Assembly: GCF_008693385.1 (NCBI RefSeq)
Contig: NZ_CP044067.1
Span: forward strand, 682,001 to 746,000
Direction: 5' to 3'
DNA from: Cupriavidus pauculus
GTDB taxonomy: Bacteria > Pseudomonadota > Gammaproteobacteria > Burkholderiales > Burkholderiaceae
DNA length: 64,000 nucleotides
Made by a program: the position numbers and the translations under genes
Notes under the pieces: generated by a model
What the model saw: only the letters and a program-made list of their open reading frames with translations
Told to the model about the DNA's origin: nothing
Database searches by the model: none
Shown: one piece after another, positions 45,463-54,367 of the stretch
How positions within the stretch are numbered: position 1 is the first letter of the stretch
How the letters are laid out: the number at the start of each line of letters is the position of its first letter

Positions 45463-46346
45463 GCCTGACGCGGCTCCCCGCCCCTGTCACCGGACGCATT
45501 CCCCGAGGGGTCTGCCGGGCCGCGTGGCAACGCGGGTAAGGAAAAGGCGACGGTCGTCCAGCCGTCCCGCGACCGAATGGTCATCGCGCCGCCGTGGGCT
45601 TCCACCAGACGCTGGCTGATCGCGAGGCCCATGCCCATGCCTTCCGGGCGGGTCGTGAAGAAGGGTTCGAAGACCCGCGGCAGATGCCGCGGATCGATGC
45701 CGCAGCCGTTGTCGGCAATCTCGAACCACACGGGTCCGTTGCGCGCGTCGCGATGGTCGCCACACTGGTAGGCGCGTATGCGCAGATGTCCGGTGCGCAC
45801 CGCGGCGACCGCCTCCAGCGCGTTGGTGAGCAGGTTCAGCATGACCTGCTGGATTTGCACACGGTCCGCCAGTACGTCGGGTAGCGATGAGGCGATATCC
45901 ACGTCCATCCGCTCGGCGTGCGCGAGGCGCGACAGCGGCACCAGCGGCACGGTTTCGTCCCATGCGGAGCGCAGCGACAGCGGCTCGACCTCGCGCTCCG
46001 TGCGCCGGCTCAGCGCGCGCAGTCCGCGCAGCACCCGCTCCGCGCGCAGCGCCTCCTCGCGCATGCGTTCGACGCCCTCCGATACCTCCTTCAGATCCAC
46101 GGTCTCGTGCGACAGCCAGCGCAGCGACGCATCCGCATCGAGCGAGATCGCCGCGAGCGGCTGCCTGAGTTCGTGCGCGATGGATGCGGCCATTTCGCCC
46201 AGCGTGGACAGGCGGCTGACATGGGCGAGCATGTCCTGCAGCCGCGCGAATGCGGCGCGCTGACGCACGACCTCGCGCCGCATCGCGCGCACGCGCATGG
46301 CCAATGCCAGCGTCGTCACGGCCAGCACGATGGCCAGCCAGATCAT
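45411..46346 (-). CDS. Sensor histidine kinase
   Basis: 311 residues. One N-terminal membrane helix (MIWLAIVLAVTTLALAMRVRAMRRE), no periplasmic sensor domain. HisKA box SIAHELRQPLAAISLDADAS with the phospho-His, N box LLTNALEAV, G1 DNGCGIDPRHLPRVFEPFFTT and G2 GMGMGLAISQ. It signals to the response regulator whose gene overlaps it by 4 bases. The C-terminal tail after LPRGPADPS overlaps the convergent small gene. Confidence 0.9.
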   Translation of the reverse strand: MIWLAIVLAVTTLALAMRVRAMRREVVRQRAAFARLQDMLAHVSRLSTLGEMAASIAHELRQPLAAISLDADASLRWLSHETVDLKEVSEGVERMREEALRAERVLRGLRALSRRTEREVEPLSLRSAWDETVPLVPLSRLAHAERMDVDIASSLPDVLADRVQIQQVMLNLLTNALEAVAAVRTGHLRIRAYQCGDHRDARNGPVWFEIADNGCGIDPRHLPRVFEPFFTTRPEGMGMGLAISQRLVEAHGGAMTIRSRDGWTTVAFSLPALPRGPADPSGNASGDRGGEPRQAQPALALLPDALRASCS

Positions 46347-47011
46347 AGGGTGAGTGCGCGAGGGCGGCGTACGGCGAGCGCGTCGGCCATCGTCACCAGT
46401 TCCGCGAACGAGTCCGCCTGCATCTTGCGCATGACCTGCCCACGGTGGATCTTCACCGTCGCCTCGGTAATGCCGATGGCGCTGGCCACCTGCTTGTTCA
46501 GCAAACCCGCCGTGGCCAGCGACATGACTTCCTGCTCCCGCGGCGTGAGTTGCGCAAAGCGTGCCCGCAGCGCGCGCACCCGCGAGTCCGCCGAGCGGCG
46601 CGTGCGATCCACCTCCAGCGCGCGGTGCACGGCGTCGAGCAGTTCCTGGTCGCGGAACGGCTTGGCGATAAAGTCGCACGCGCCGCCCTTCATGGCGGCG
46701 ACACCCATTGCAAAATCGGCATAGCCGGAGATGAAGACGATCGGGATCGGATGCTGGCGCTGGCGCAGCCGCGCCTGGATCTCCAGCCCGCTGATGCCGC
46801 GCAGCCGCACGTCCAGGACGAGGCAGGTCGGCACGTCGGGCGGCGTCAGCGCCAGCAATTCCTCGGCGGAAGACAGCGTTTCGTAGCGCAGGCCGACCGA
46901 GCGGAACAGGTTGGCCAGCGCCCTGCGCATGGCCGCCTCGTCATCGACAGCCAACACGAGTCCCTCGTCATCCAAGTCCGACAGCGCTGCGGGAATGGCA
47001 TGAAACGTCAC
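46343..47011 (-). CDS. FixJ/NarL-type response regulator
   Basis: 222 residues from a GTG start at 47011 with AAGGGGG upstream. Receiver domain: acidic pair in AVDDEAAMRRAL, phospho-Asp in CLVLDVRLRGISGLEI, Lys in FIAKPF. LuxR-type HTH: LTPREQEVMSLATAGLLNKQVASAIGITEATVKIHRGQVMRKM. Its partner kinase is immediately downstream and overlaps. Target genes unknown; the divergent receiver gene at 47232 is a candidate. Confidence 0.9.
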   Translation of the reverse strand: MTFHAIPAALSDLDDEGLVLAVDDEAAMRRALANLFRSVGLRYETLSSAEELLALTPPDVPTCLVLDVRLRGISGLEIQARLRQRQHPIPIVFISGYADFAMGVAAMKGGACDFIAKPFRDQELLDAVHRALEVDRTRRSADSRVRALRARFAQLTPREQEVMSLATAGLLNKQVASAIGITEATVKIHRGQVMRKMQADSFAELVTMADALAVRRPRALTL

Positions 47012-47231
47012 AGTACACCCCCTTCGTACCTTTGGCGAATCCGCGCATATTCTTCTGACTATCCAGAAAATGTATGTCGGTTGCGGGGCGCCCGCCACAA
47101 AAAGCTGTGCTTCGGCGCATGAAGTGCGACTTTGGTATGACTTCGAACCGACCGTAGTGGTAGCGCCCGCGCGTCCGCGTGCACATACATTGAGACCACA
47201 TGACTCCGCCCGTCGCCCGCCGTCCGCCGCC

Positions 47232-47621
47232 ATGCAGAACTCGTCAATTGTGGTGCCCCTTGTCTCCGTCGTGGAGGACGATGCCGGCGTAAGAATCGCG
47301 CTCGGCGGGCTGATCCGTTCGCTGCGGCTGCCCGTTGCGCTTTATGCGACGCCGCGCGGATTCCTGCAATCGCCGCGGCTGGCGGCCACCACCTGCCTCA
47401 TTGCCGATATCGAGTTGCCCGCGATGACGGGCTTCGCGCTGTACGAGTCGTTGTGGGCGGCGGGGCTTCGCATGCCAGTGATCTTCATGACGGGCGCGGC
47501 GGACGAGACGTACCGCCAGCGGGCCGCGCTATTGAACGCCGCCGCGCTGCTGGAGAAGCCCTTTCTGCCCTCGGCGATGGTGGGGGCCATCGAGCATGCG
47601 CTGGCGCTCTCACCTTCCTGA
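47232..47621 (+). CDS. Single-domain response regulator receiver
   Basis: 129 residues, receiver domain only: VVEDDAGVRIALGGLIRSL, phospho-Asp in CLIADIELPAMTGF, MPVIFMTG, LEKPF with the Lys. No output domain. Divergent from the FixJ-type regulator/kinase pair, so it may act as phosphate sink or adaptor in the same phosphorelay (inference). Confidence 0.82.
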   Translation: MQNSSIVVPLVSVVEDDAGVRIALGGLIRSLRLPVALYATPRGFLQSPRLAATTCLIADIELPAMTGFALYESLWAAGLRMPVIFMTGAADETYRQRAALLNAAALLEKPFLPSAMVGAIEHALALSPS

Positions 47622-47634
47622 GGGCGCGGGCATG

Positions 47635-47659
47635 GAAAAAACGCCCCGTGCGGGGCGTT
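47635..47659 (-). terminator. Rho-independent terminator of the minus-strand repeat-protein gene
   Basis: An 8-bp stem (AACGCCCC with GGGGCGTT, 47640-47659) is followed on the minus strand by six T. It also lies just after the plus-strand receiver gene. Confidence 0.85.
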
Positions 47660-47686
47660 GGTGCGGGAGGACCCGGGCTTCAGGCG

Positions 47687-47956
47687 TCAGGCGCCGTCGG
47701 AAAACGAACTGCGCGGGCCGACACGCGCACCATCGACGAACGGGTTGCGTTCGCGAAGGCGCGCGCCATCGGTGTACGGGTCGCGCGGTCCCGCGCGATC
47801 GGCGCGGGCCAGATGATCGAAGACCTGCAGCGTGCGGGCCGGCGGCGCGCTGACGCCGGTGCGATCCTGCCCGGCGTGGGCGTTGCCGGACAGCGCGACG
47901 CCGAGGGTCAGCGTCATGGTGGCTACAACGAGCGTGCGTGCGAAGTGGGACGTCAT
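47687..47956 (-). CDS. Second small secreted repeat protein (paralogue of the 617 gene)
   Basis: 89 residues. Signal peptide MTSHFARTLVVATMTLTLGV...NAHA. Mature part GQDRTGVSAPPARTLQVFDHL, then three repeats PRDPYTDGARLR, ERNPFVDGARVG, PRSSFSDGA. DRTGVSA and RDxYTDGAR are shared with the protein at 617-991. AGGAG precedes the start. It is monocistronic with its own terminator. Function unknown. Confidence 0.82.
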   Translation of the reverse strand: MTSHFARTLVVATMTLTLGVALSGNAHAGQDRTGVSAPPARTLQVFDHLARADRAGPRDPYTDGARLRERNPFVDGARVGPRSSFSDGA

Positions 47957-48083
47957 GATCGAACTCCTGTGGATGGGATAACTGGATATCTGCGGCGCGT
48001 TGCCGTTGAGACCAATGTAGGAGCTACCCACTCGCGACACTAGGACCAGGAATGACGTTTCACTGACAACCGATGGTTGATGA

Positions 48084-49022
48084 TCAGCGCCTGGCGATCG
48101 ACGTGCCGCCCAACCCCAGCAGCCGATCGCCGGGCCCACCGCTCGCCGCCACGACGAAATCGATAAAGCGCCGCACGCGGACGGGCATATGGGTGCGATG
48201 CGGGTAGTACATGTAGAGGCCGACGTTGTTGCTGTCGTACTGCGGCAGAATCGCGACGAGCCGCCCCGCCGCCAGATCCTCCTGCACCATGTACGCGGAC
48301 AGCTGGCCGATGCCGATGCCCGCGCGCACGGCTTCGATCTCGGTCTCCACATCGTTGAAGGTCGCCACGGCCGGCACCTCGAGGTAGACCAGATCGCCAT
48401 CGATCGTCAGTTCCCACGGGATCGTCCGGCCCGTGACGGGCCGCCGGAAGCCCGTGCACTGGTGCCGCTGCAGGTCCTCGGCGCGCTTCGGTTCGCCATG
48501 CCGGGCCAGATATTCGGGCGAGGCGCAGATCAGCAGCGGCAGATCGCAGAGCTTGCGGGCCACGAGGTTCTGGCCCGGGCTGGTCCCGGCCCGGAAGCCC
48601 ACGTCAATCCGCGATTCCACGAGGTCGGTAAAGAGATCGCTGGCCACGACGTCGAACGTGATGCCCGGATACTGCTGCCGGAACTGCCGGATCAGCGGCA
48701 CCAGCACGCGCACGGCCACCGAATGCGGCGCGGTCAGCCGCAGCATGCCGTCGTCCTCGGCCCGGCTGCTCCGCACCTGTTCGAGCGCTTCGTCGAGCTG
48801 CCGCATGCCCGGATCGGCCAGTTCGAACAATCGCGCGCCTTCGGTCGTCAGGCTCAGCTTGCGCGTGGTCCGATGCAACAGCCGCACGCCGAGTTCGTCC
48901 TCGAGCGTGCGCACGGCCTTGCTGACCGCCTGCGGCGTGACGCCGGCTTCCACCGCGGCCTGCGCGAAGCTTTTGGCCCGGACCACGCCCAGGAACAGTG
49001 TCAGTACGCGCGCCTTGTCCAT
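48084..49022 (-). CDS. LysR-family regulator
   Basis: 312 residues from MDKARVLTLFLGVVRAKSFAQAAVEAGVTPQAVSKAVRTLEDELGVRLLHRTTRKLSLTTEG (a start three codons earlier is also possible). Effector domain from about residue 90. It is divergent from the cupin/SDR/Bug cluster at 49180 with a 157-bp gap, so it may co-regulate that cluster along with IclR. Confidence 0.9.
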   Translation of the reverse strand: MDKARVLTLFLGVVRAKSFAQAAVEAGVTPQAVSKAVRTLEDELGVRLLHRTTRKLSLTTEGARLFELADPGMRQLDEALEQVRSSRAEDDGMLRLTAPHSVAVRVLVPLIRQFRQQYPGITFDVVASDLFTDLVESRIDVGFRAGTSPGQNLVARKLCDLPLLICASPEYLARHGEPKRAEDLQRHQCTGFRRPVTGRTIPWELTIDGDLVYLEVPAVATFNDVETEIEAVRAGIGIGQLSAYMVQEDLAAGRLVAILPQYDSNNVGLYMYYPHRTHMPVRVRRFIDFVVAASGGPGDRLLGLGGTSIARR

Positions 49023-49151
49023 GTTTGGCAACTGAGGGTTGGGAATGATGCGTGACTATAGCGCGCAGGGCGTCGATTCCGGCTAGGGAAAGTCCTATCC
49101 CACAAGCGTGTCGGCGCGACTCTACAATAAGTCCATATTGTAGTTAAGTAT

Positions 49152-49164
49152 TCCATAATATGGA
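49152..49164. promoter_or_regulatory. Palindrome before the cupin gene, IclR-like
   Basis: TCCATA-A-TATGGA, perfect 6-bp arms, 15 bp before the ATG at 49180. Another TCCATA lies 20 bp upstream at 49132. The shape resembles IclR-family operators, and an IclR gene closes this cluster (52263-53069). Position suggests repression of the cluster promoter. Confidence 0.5.
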
Positions 49165-49179
49165 CAACGGAAGATTCCC

Positions 49180-49707
49180 ATGCCGCTCGATACGCCCGAC
49201 ACAGAACCGCTGACGCCCTACCAGTATCCGAACCCGCCCGATGCGTTGCCCGAGATCGTCGTGCCGCAGGCCATCCCGACCGACGAGCGCCTGTGGGTGC
49301 CGCAGGCCGAGAATGTGTGGTTCCGGCCGCTGTGCCTCAACGCGAGCCAGGGCTACTGGATGAATCTGCTGCGCGTGCGGAAGTCCGGCGTGCTGAGCCG
49401 CCATCGCCATCCGCAGGCCGTGCATGGCTTCGTGCTCAAGGGGCGCTGGAAGTATCTCGAGCATGACTGGGAAGCGGTCGAAGGCAGCTACGTGTTCGAG
49501 CCGCCCGGCGAGACGCACACGCTCTATGTGCCGCCCGATGTGGAGGAGATGATCACGTATTTTCAGGTGAACGGCGTCATGTACTACACCGACCCGTGGG
49601 GCAAGGGCATGGGGTACGAGGACGTGTTCACGAAGATCGAGATGTGCCGCAAGCATTTCGAAGCCGTGGGCCTCGGCGCCGACTATGCCAACCAGTTCAT
49701 TCGATAG
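49180..49707 (+). CDS. Cupin dioxygenase, 2,4'-dihydroxyacetophenone dioxygenase family
   Basis: 175-residue single cupin. Metal-binding residues: SRHRHPQAVHGFVLKG (H75, H77 and H82 region) and PPGETHTLYV (H113). The family cleaves the C-C bond of hydroxylated acetophenones to an arylcarboxylate and formate. GGAAG precedes the start. First gene of a plus-strand cluster with two SDRs and a Bug protein; the true substrate is not known. Confidence 0.85.
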   Translation: MPLDTPDTEPLTPYQYPNPPDALPEIVVPQAIPTDERLWVPQAENVWFRPLCLNASQGYWMNLLRVRKSGVLSRHRHPQAVHGFVLKGRWKYLEHDWEAVEGSYVFEPPGETHTLYVPPDVEEMITYFQVNGVMYYTDPWGKGMGYEDVFTKIEMCRKHFEAVGLGADYANQFIR

Positions 49708-49719
49708 CGGCGCAGTCCG

Positions 49720-50472
49720 ATGAACGCGACGCCAAGGGGCCCCCACGCGCGCTACGACTTCTCCGGCACGGTGGCCGTGGTCACGGGCGGCGCGGCGGGG
49801 ATCGGCGCGGAAATCGTTGCGCAGCTGCGCGCGCATGGCGCGACCGCGATCGTCTGGGATCTGCCGAACGCGCTCGACGATACCGGCGACGGCCTGTCCA
49901 GCGCCGTCGATGTGACCCGGCCCGACACGCTGCGCGCGGCCGCGACGGCCGCCCTCTCGCGCTGGGGACGCATCGACTGCCTCGTCAACAACGCGGGTTA
50001 CGCGGGACCGACCGTACCGCTCGATGCGTACGACCCCGCCGAGTGGCAGCGCATCGTCGAGATCGACCTCGTCGGCGTGTTCCATGCGTGCCAGGCCGTG
50101 GTGCCCGCCATGCGGCAGGCGGGCTACGGGCGCATCGTCAATATCGCCTCGCTCGCGGGCAAGGAAGGCACGCCCAACGCGTCGGCGTACAGCGCGGCCA
50201 AGGCTGGCGTGCTCGCGCTGACCAAGTCGCTCGGCAAGGAGCTCGCGATGGAAGGCGTGCTCGTCAATGCGATTGCCCCGGCGGCCGTACGCACGCGCCT
50301 GCTCGAGCAGATGTCGCCCGCGCATGTGCGCACGATGATCGACAAGAGCCCGATGCATCGGCTCGGCGAGCCCGACGAGGTGGCGGAGATGGTGCTGTGG
50401 CTGTGTTCGGCGTCGTGTTCGTTCAACACCGGCGCGGTGTTCGACCTCTCCGGAGGCCGCGCGACCTATTGA
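49720..50472 (+). CDS. Short-chain dehydrogenase/reductase
   Basis: 250 residues, classical SDR: TGGAAGIGAEIV cofactor motif, NNAGYAG, catalytic Ser in IASLAG and YSAAKAG (Tyr-x-x-x-Lys), C-terminal GAVFDLSGGRATY. It begins 12 bp after the cupin gene, so they are translationally linked. Probably oxidises or reduces an alcohol/ketone of the cupin pathway. Confidence 0.9.
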   Translation: MNATPRGPHARYDFSGTVAVVTGGAAGIGAEIVAQLRAHGATAIVWDLPNALDDTGDGLSSAVDVTRPDTLRAAATAALSRWGRIDCLVNNAGYAGPTVPLDAYDPAEWQRIVEIDLVGVFHACQAVVPAMRQAGYGRIVNIASLAGKEGTPNASAYSAAKAGVLALTKSLGKELAMEGVLVNAIAPAAVRTRLLEQMSPAHVRTMIDKSPMHRLGEPDEVAEMVLWLCSASCSFNTGAVFDLSGGRATY

Positions 50473-50515
50473 TTTCGTAGTGCCCTAAAAATAGACCAGA
50501 CAGGAGACAAGCCTC

Positions 50516-51481
50516 ATGAAAACTCTCGCGTTCCGCCTAGGTTGCGGCATTGCGCTGACCGCCGCCTGCGTTGCCGGCCCGACCGTGCAGGCGCAGAGCT
50601 ACCCGACCCATAGCGTCGAGCTCGTCGTGCCGTTCCAGGCCGGCGGCGGCACCGATGCGCTCGCGCGCGCGTTTGGCGAGTCTTCGCGCAAGCATCTGCC
50701 GCAGAGCGTGATCGTGGTCAACAAACCCGGTGCGAGCGGGTCCATCGGGTGGGCCGACGTGGCCAACGCCAAGGCGGACGGCTACAAGCTGTCGCTGCTG
50801 ACGGCCGACCTGACCATCGTGCCGCACCTGGGTCTGACCAAGCTCACGTACGAGAACTTCACGCCGATCGCGCGGCTCAACGCCGATCCGTCGGCGATTA
50901 CCGTGCGCAGCGATTCGCCGTACACCACGGTGGAACAGTTCCTCGATGCCGCGCGCAAGAACCCCGGCGGCATGCGCGTGGGCAATGCGGGCAGTGGCTC
51001 GATCTGGCATCTGGCCGCGGCGGCGCTCGAGGACAAGACTGGTACCAGGTTCAACCATATTCCGTTTCAGGGCGGTAATCCCGCCGTGCTCGCGCTGCTC
51101 GGCGGACATATCGATGCGGTGACGGTGAGCCCCGCGGAGGTCTATGCGTATGTGTCCGCCGGCAAGCTCAAGACGCTTGCCGTGATGGCGGACCAGCGCG
51201 TGAAGGGCTTCGAGAACGTGCCGACGCTCAAGGAGCGCAAGGTCGATCTGTCGATCGGCACGTGGCGCGGGATTGGCGCGCCGAAGGGGACGCCGCCCGA
51301 GGTCATCAACGTGCTGCGCACGGCGGCCGCGAAGACCGCCGCGGAACCCGCGCTGCGCGAGATGATGGACAAGCAGAACCTCGGCTTTGCCTATGCGGAC
51401 CAGGACGAGTTCCGGGCCGCGATTGCCAGGGACGATGCCTACTTCAAGGCGCTGATCGCCAAGCTGGGATTGAATCCATGA
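50516..51481 (+). CDS. Bug-family periplasmic solute-binding protein
   Basis: 321 residues. Signal peptide ends PTVQAQ. Bug marks: YPTHSVELVVPFQAGGGTDALARAF, VVNKPGASGSIGWADVANAKADGYK, HIPFQGGNPAVLALLGG. Fourth of five such proteins in the window and embedded in the cupin/SDR cluster; its stop overlaps the next start (ATGA). Confidence 0.92.
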   Translation: MKTLAFRLGCGIALTAACVAGPTVQAQSYPTHSVELVVPFQAGGGTDALARAFGESSRKHLPQSVIVVNKPGASGSIGWADVANAKADGYKLSLLTADLTIVPHLGLTKLTYENFTPIARLNADPSAITVRSDSPYTTVEQFLDAARKNPGGMRVGNAGSGSIWHLAAAALEDKTGTRFNHIPFQGGNPAVLALLGGHIDAVTVSPAEVYAYVSAGKLKTLAVMADQRVKGFENVPTLKERKVDLSIGTWRGIGAPKGTPPEVINVLRTAAAKTAAEPALREMMDKQNLGFAYADQDEFRAAIARDDAYFKALIAKLGLNP

Positions 51482-52197
51482 CATTCGAAGCCAACCTGTT
51501 TGCGGGCAAACGCGCGCTGGTCACGGGCGCCACGCAGGGCATCGGCGCGGGGGTCGCCAACCGGCTCGCGAGCCTCGGTGCCCGCGTGACGGCCACGGGG
51601 ATCGATCGGGGCGATGGATCGCTCGATGGGTCGATCGATATCCAGATTGCCGACGTGAGCCAGGACGCCGACGTGGCCGCGCTGATCGGCGGATTCGACG
51701 GGCTCGATATCGTCGTCAACTGCGCGGGCATCATTCGTCGCGGGAACGAGCATGACGTGGATGTGTTCGCACAGGTGCTGGACGTCAACCTCACGGGCAC
51801 GATGCGCATCTGCTCGACGGCGCGCCCGTTGCTGGCGGCGCGCAGGGGCGTGATCGTCAATACGGCGTCGATGCTGAGCTTTTTCGGCGGCGCGCTGGTG
51901 CCCGGTTATGCGGCGAGCAAGGGCGGTGTGGCGCAGCTGACCAAGTCGCTGGCATTGGCGTATGCGGCCGATGGCATTCGCGTGAACGCGGTGGCGCCGG
52001 GGTGGATTGCGACGCCGCTGACGCAGGCGCTGCAGGACGACCCGTCTCGCGCGGAGCCGATTCTTCAGCGGACGGCGTTGGGGCGTTGGGGCACGCCTGA
52101 GGATGTGGCGCAGGCGGTGGCGTTCTTGTGTGCGCCGGCGGCGGGGTTTATTACGGGGGTGATATTGCCGGTGGATGGCGGGTATATGGTGAGTTGA
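51478..52197 (+). CDS. Short-chain dehydrogenase/reductase
   Basis: 239 residues. TGATQGIGAGVA, NCAGIIRR, YAASKGG with the catalytic Tyr and Lys, and GVILPVDGGYMVS at the C-terminus, typical of 3-oxoacyl reductase-like SDRs. It overlaps the Bug gene by 4 bases. The last ~250 bases show runs of G/T-rich codons, ordinary for the region. Confidence 0.9.
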   Translation: MTFEANLFAGKRALVTGATQGIGAGVANRLASLGARVTATGIDRGDGSLDGSIDIQIADVSQDADVAALIGGFDGLDIVVNCAGIIRRGNEHDVDVFAQVLDVNLTGTMRICSTARPLLAARRGVIVNTASMLSFFGGALVPGYAASKGGVAQLTKSLALAYAADGIRVNAVAPGWIATPLTQALQDDPSRAEPILQRTALGRWGTPEDVAQAVAFLCAPAAGFITGVILPVDGGYMVS

Positions 52198-52216
52198 AGG
52201 GCGCCCTCTCCCCCGG

Positions 52217-52239
52217 CCCCTCTCCCCGAGGGAGAGGGG
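52217..52239. repeat. CCCCTCTCCC stem-loop repeat
   Basis: A perfect 10-bp inverted repeat (52217-52226 with 52230-52239) and CGA loop, with no T-run. It looks like the purine/pyrimidine hairpin element scattered in many GC-rich proteobacteria. It lies between convergent SDR and IclR genes. Confidence 0.6.
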
Positions 52240-52262
52240 AGAAAACCTGAACCAGCAGGTAA

Positions 52263-53069
52263 TCAAACGTCGCGGCCACCGGCCAGGGCCGGGGTTTCCG
52301 CGACGCGTAAGCCGATCTCCCGGCAGGCCGCGATCAGCGGTGTCACGTAGGCCGCCACCGGGTCCTCTTTCTGGCGGAACCGTAGCGTGCTCACGCTGAC
52401 CGCCGCGATCGGGCGGCCCTGTGCGTCGACGATCGGCGCGCCGAAGCAATGGATGCCCGCTTCGTTCTCTTCGTCATCGACCGACCACCCCTGCGCGCGG
52501 AACGCGTCCAGTTGCGCGCGCAGGGTCTTCGCGTCGCCGATCGAGTTCGGCATATAGCGCTTGAACTCCAGCTGCGGGATCAATGCATCGAGCGCATCCT
52601 GCGCGAGCGCGAACAGATACGCTTTTCCCACCGCCGTCGAATGCATCGACACCGACGTGCCGATGCGCGACGCCATGCGCACCGCGCTCGGGCTCTCGAG
52701 CTTCTCGATGTAGATCATCGTGTTGCCATTGGGCACGGCAAGATGCACGGTCTCGCCCGTGACATCGCGCAATGTCTTGAGCGCCTCCACGGCCGCCACG
52801 CGCAGATCGGAACGCGACCAGCTGCGGCTGGCCAGCTGCATGAGCCGTGGCCCCAGCGACAGCGTGTTGTCGCGCGGATTCTCGCGCAGCATGCCCTCGG
52901 CCACGAGCGCCGCGACGATGCGATACACGGTAGGACGCGGAAATTCGCCGTCGCGCGCGAGCGACGCGATGGTGACGGGCTCCTCGGCATCGGCGACCTG
53001 CTGCAGCACCACCATGAACTTGGAGAACGCGGCGGTACCGGCGACCTTGGCGGGAGAGGAAGCGGTCAT
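52263..53069 (-). CDS. IclR-family regulator
   Basis: 268 residues from MTASSPAKVAGTAAFSKFMVVLQQVADAEEPVTIASLARDGEFPRPTVYRIVAALVAEG (winged HTH). GAF-like effector domain with MHSTAVGKAYLFAL and EEN...GIHCFGAPIVDAQGRPIAAVSVS. The upstream in-frame extension is atypical. It closes the cupin/SDR/Bug cluster and precedes, on the same strand, nothing else; the palindrome at 49152 is a plausible target. Confidence 0.9.
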   Translation of the reverse strand: MTASSPAKVAGTAAFSKFMVVLQQVADAEEPVTIASLARDGEFPRPTVYRIVAALVAEGMLRENPRDNTLSLGPRLMQLASRSWSRSDLRVAAVEALKTLRDVTGETVHLAVPNGNTMIYIEKLESPSAVRMASRIGTSVSMHSTAVGKAYLFALAQDALDALIPQLEFKRYMPNSIGDAKTLRAQLDAFRAQGWSVDDEENEAGIHCFGAPIVDAQGRPIAAVSVSTLRFRQKEDPVAAYVTPLIAACREIGLRVAETPALAGGRDV

Positions 53070-53123
53070 GAGCAATGGCGTGGATGTCGGTGGACAGGCA
53101 GCCATTATCGCGCATGCGGACGC

Positions 53124-53155
53124 AAAAAAACGCCGGGGCGCCATGCCGCGGCGTT
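53124..53155 (-). terminator. Rho-independent terminator of the porin gene
   Basis: A 7-bp stem (AACGCCG with CGGCGTT, 53129-53155) is followed on the minus strand by seven T. It lies 33 bp after the porin stop. Confidence 0.8.
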
Positions 53156-53187
53156 CAAAGGACAAGGAAAGTGCGTGGCGATCGTTG

Positions 53188-54237
53188 TCAGAAACGGTGA
53201 CGGATGCCCATCAGTACACCGGTCTGGTTCTTGCCGGGCACGGTGCTGCCGAAGCCGCCGGTGCCCAGATCGGATCCATCCTTGTTGCGCGTGTAGGCAA
53301 GGTTCAGATAGGCGTCGGTGCGCTTGGAGAATGCATAGTCCGCCGACACGATAAACAGCCACGGATCGGCGCCGGAATTGCGAAAGTCCTGGTAGTACGC
53401 GGCCCCGGTCAGCGACCATGCGGCCGTGATATCCCACGAGGCGCCGGCCCAGTACAGGTTCGACGAGGTGGCCGCGTTCGGCGCCGTATGGATGCGGCCA
53501 TAGCGGTATCCGAGGTACGACTTGACCGGACCGATCACGTAGGTACCGACCAGCGCGGCCTTGCGCGTGTGATCGTCCTTCGTGGCGACGGTCTTGCCGT
53601 CCTGCTCGTCGTACACGGCCGCGATGGCCAGCGGACCGCTCTCGTACGCGAGGCTCGCGCCGTATTCGCGGCCGACCTTCGGGCTGCCCGGCACTTCGCC
53701 ATTCACGCCAGACGTACCGTCCGCGCCAAAGCTGTAGAGCAGCTTGGCCGTGACCGGGCCGAACCTGCCCGTGTACTTGAGCGAGTTGTCGGCGCGGGAC
53801 TGGAACACGTCGTCCTGCACGCCGATCGAGTAACGCGTGGAGATGCCCATCGGGTCGTACTGCACGCCGATGTCATACATCGGCGTCATATGGCGACCCA
53901 GCGTCAGCGTGCCGAATTGCGACGCGTCCAGACCGATCCATGCCTGACGGCCGAACAGGCGACCGCTCTGCCCGCTCTTGCCGTCATCGATGCTGAACCC
54001 GCTTTCCAGCGCAAAGACCGCGCGCAGACCGCCGCCCAGGTCTTCGGCACCGCGCAGCCCGCAGCGCGACCCCGACAGATTGCCGGACTGCATCCGCACC
54101 ACGCTGTTGCCAGCGCCCTTCTGATGATTCACGAACTCGACACCCACGTCGGCCACGCCATACAGCGTGACGGACGTCTGCGCATACGCGTGACAACCCA
54201 GGCCCGCCAGGGCCACTGCTACCAGCTCTCTCTTCAT
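53188..54237 (-). CDS. Gram-negative general porin
   Basis: 349 residues. Signal peptide MKRELVAVALAGLGCHAYAQ; mature start TSVTLYGVADVGVEFV; RCGLRGAEDLGGGLRAVFALESGF, LFGRQAWIGLDASQFGTLTLGRHMTPMYD; C-terminal GVLMGIRHRF with terminal Phe. Outer-membrane trimer for small hydrophilic or anionic solutes. Two long inverted repeats lie upstream. Confidence 0.92.
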   Translation of the reverse strand: MKRELVAVALAGLGCHAYAQTSVTLYGVADVGVEFVNHQKGAGNSVVRMQSGNLSGSRCGLRGAEDLGGGLRAVFALESGFSIDDGKSGQSGRLFGRQAWIGLDASQFGTLTLGRHMTPMYDIGVQYDPMGISTRYSIGVQDDVFQSRADNSLKYTGRFGPVTAKLLYSFGADGTSGVNGEVPGSPKVGREYGASLAYESGPLAIAAVYDEQDGKTVATKDDHTRKAALVGTYVIGPVKSYLGYRYGRIHTAPNAATSSNLYWAGASWDITAAWSLTGAAYYQDFRNSGADPWLFIVSADYAFSKRTDAYLNLAYTRNKDGSDLGTGGFGSTVPGKNQTGVLMGIRHRF

Positions 54238-54334
54238 GCTCTCGGTTTCCCCTAGTGGTGGCCGCCAACCGCTGATTGATCGCGGATGTGTCAATGCCGA
54301 GGCAGATTGTTCCAGCGAGCGATGTCATATTGAA

Positions 54335-54364
54335 GTGTGTATTTGTATCACAAAATACACACTG
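54335..54364. promoter_or_regulatory. 11-bp inverted repeat, AT-rich
   Basis: AGTGTGTATTT (54335-54345) and AAATACACACT (54354-54364) around an 8-base spacer, about 100 bp upstream of the porin. Confidence 0.55.
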
Positions 54365-54367
54365 AGT

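Noticed and set aside
52217..52239. Hairpin considered as a Rho-independent terminator
   Set aside because: No T-run on either strand; better described as a dispersed stem-loop repeat.
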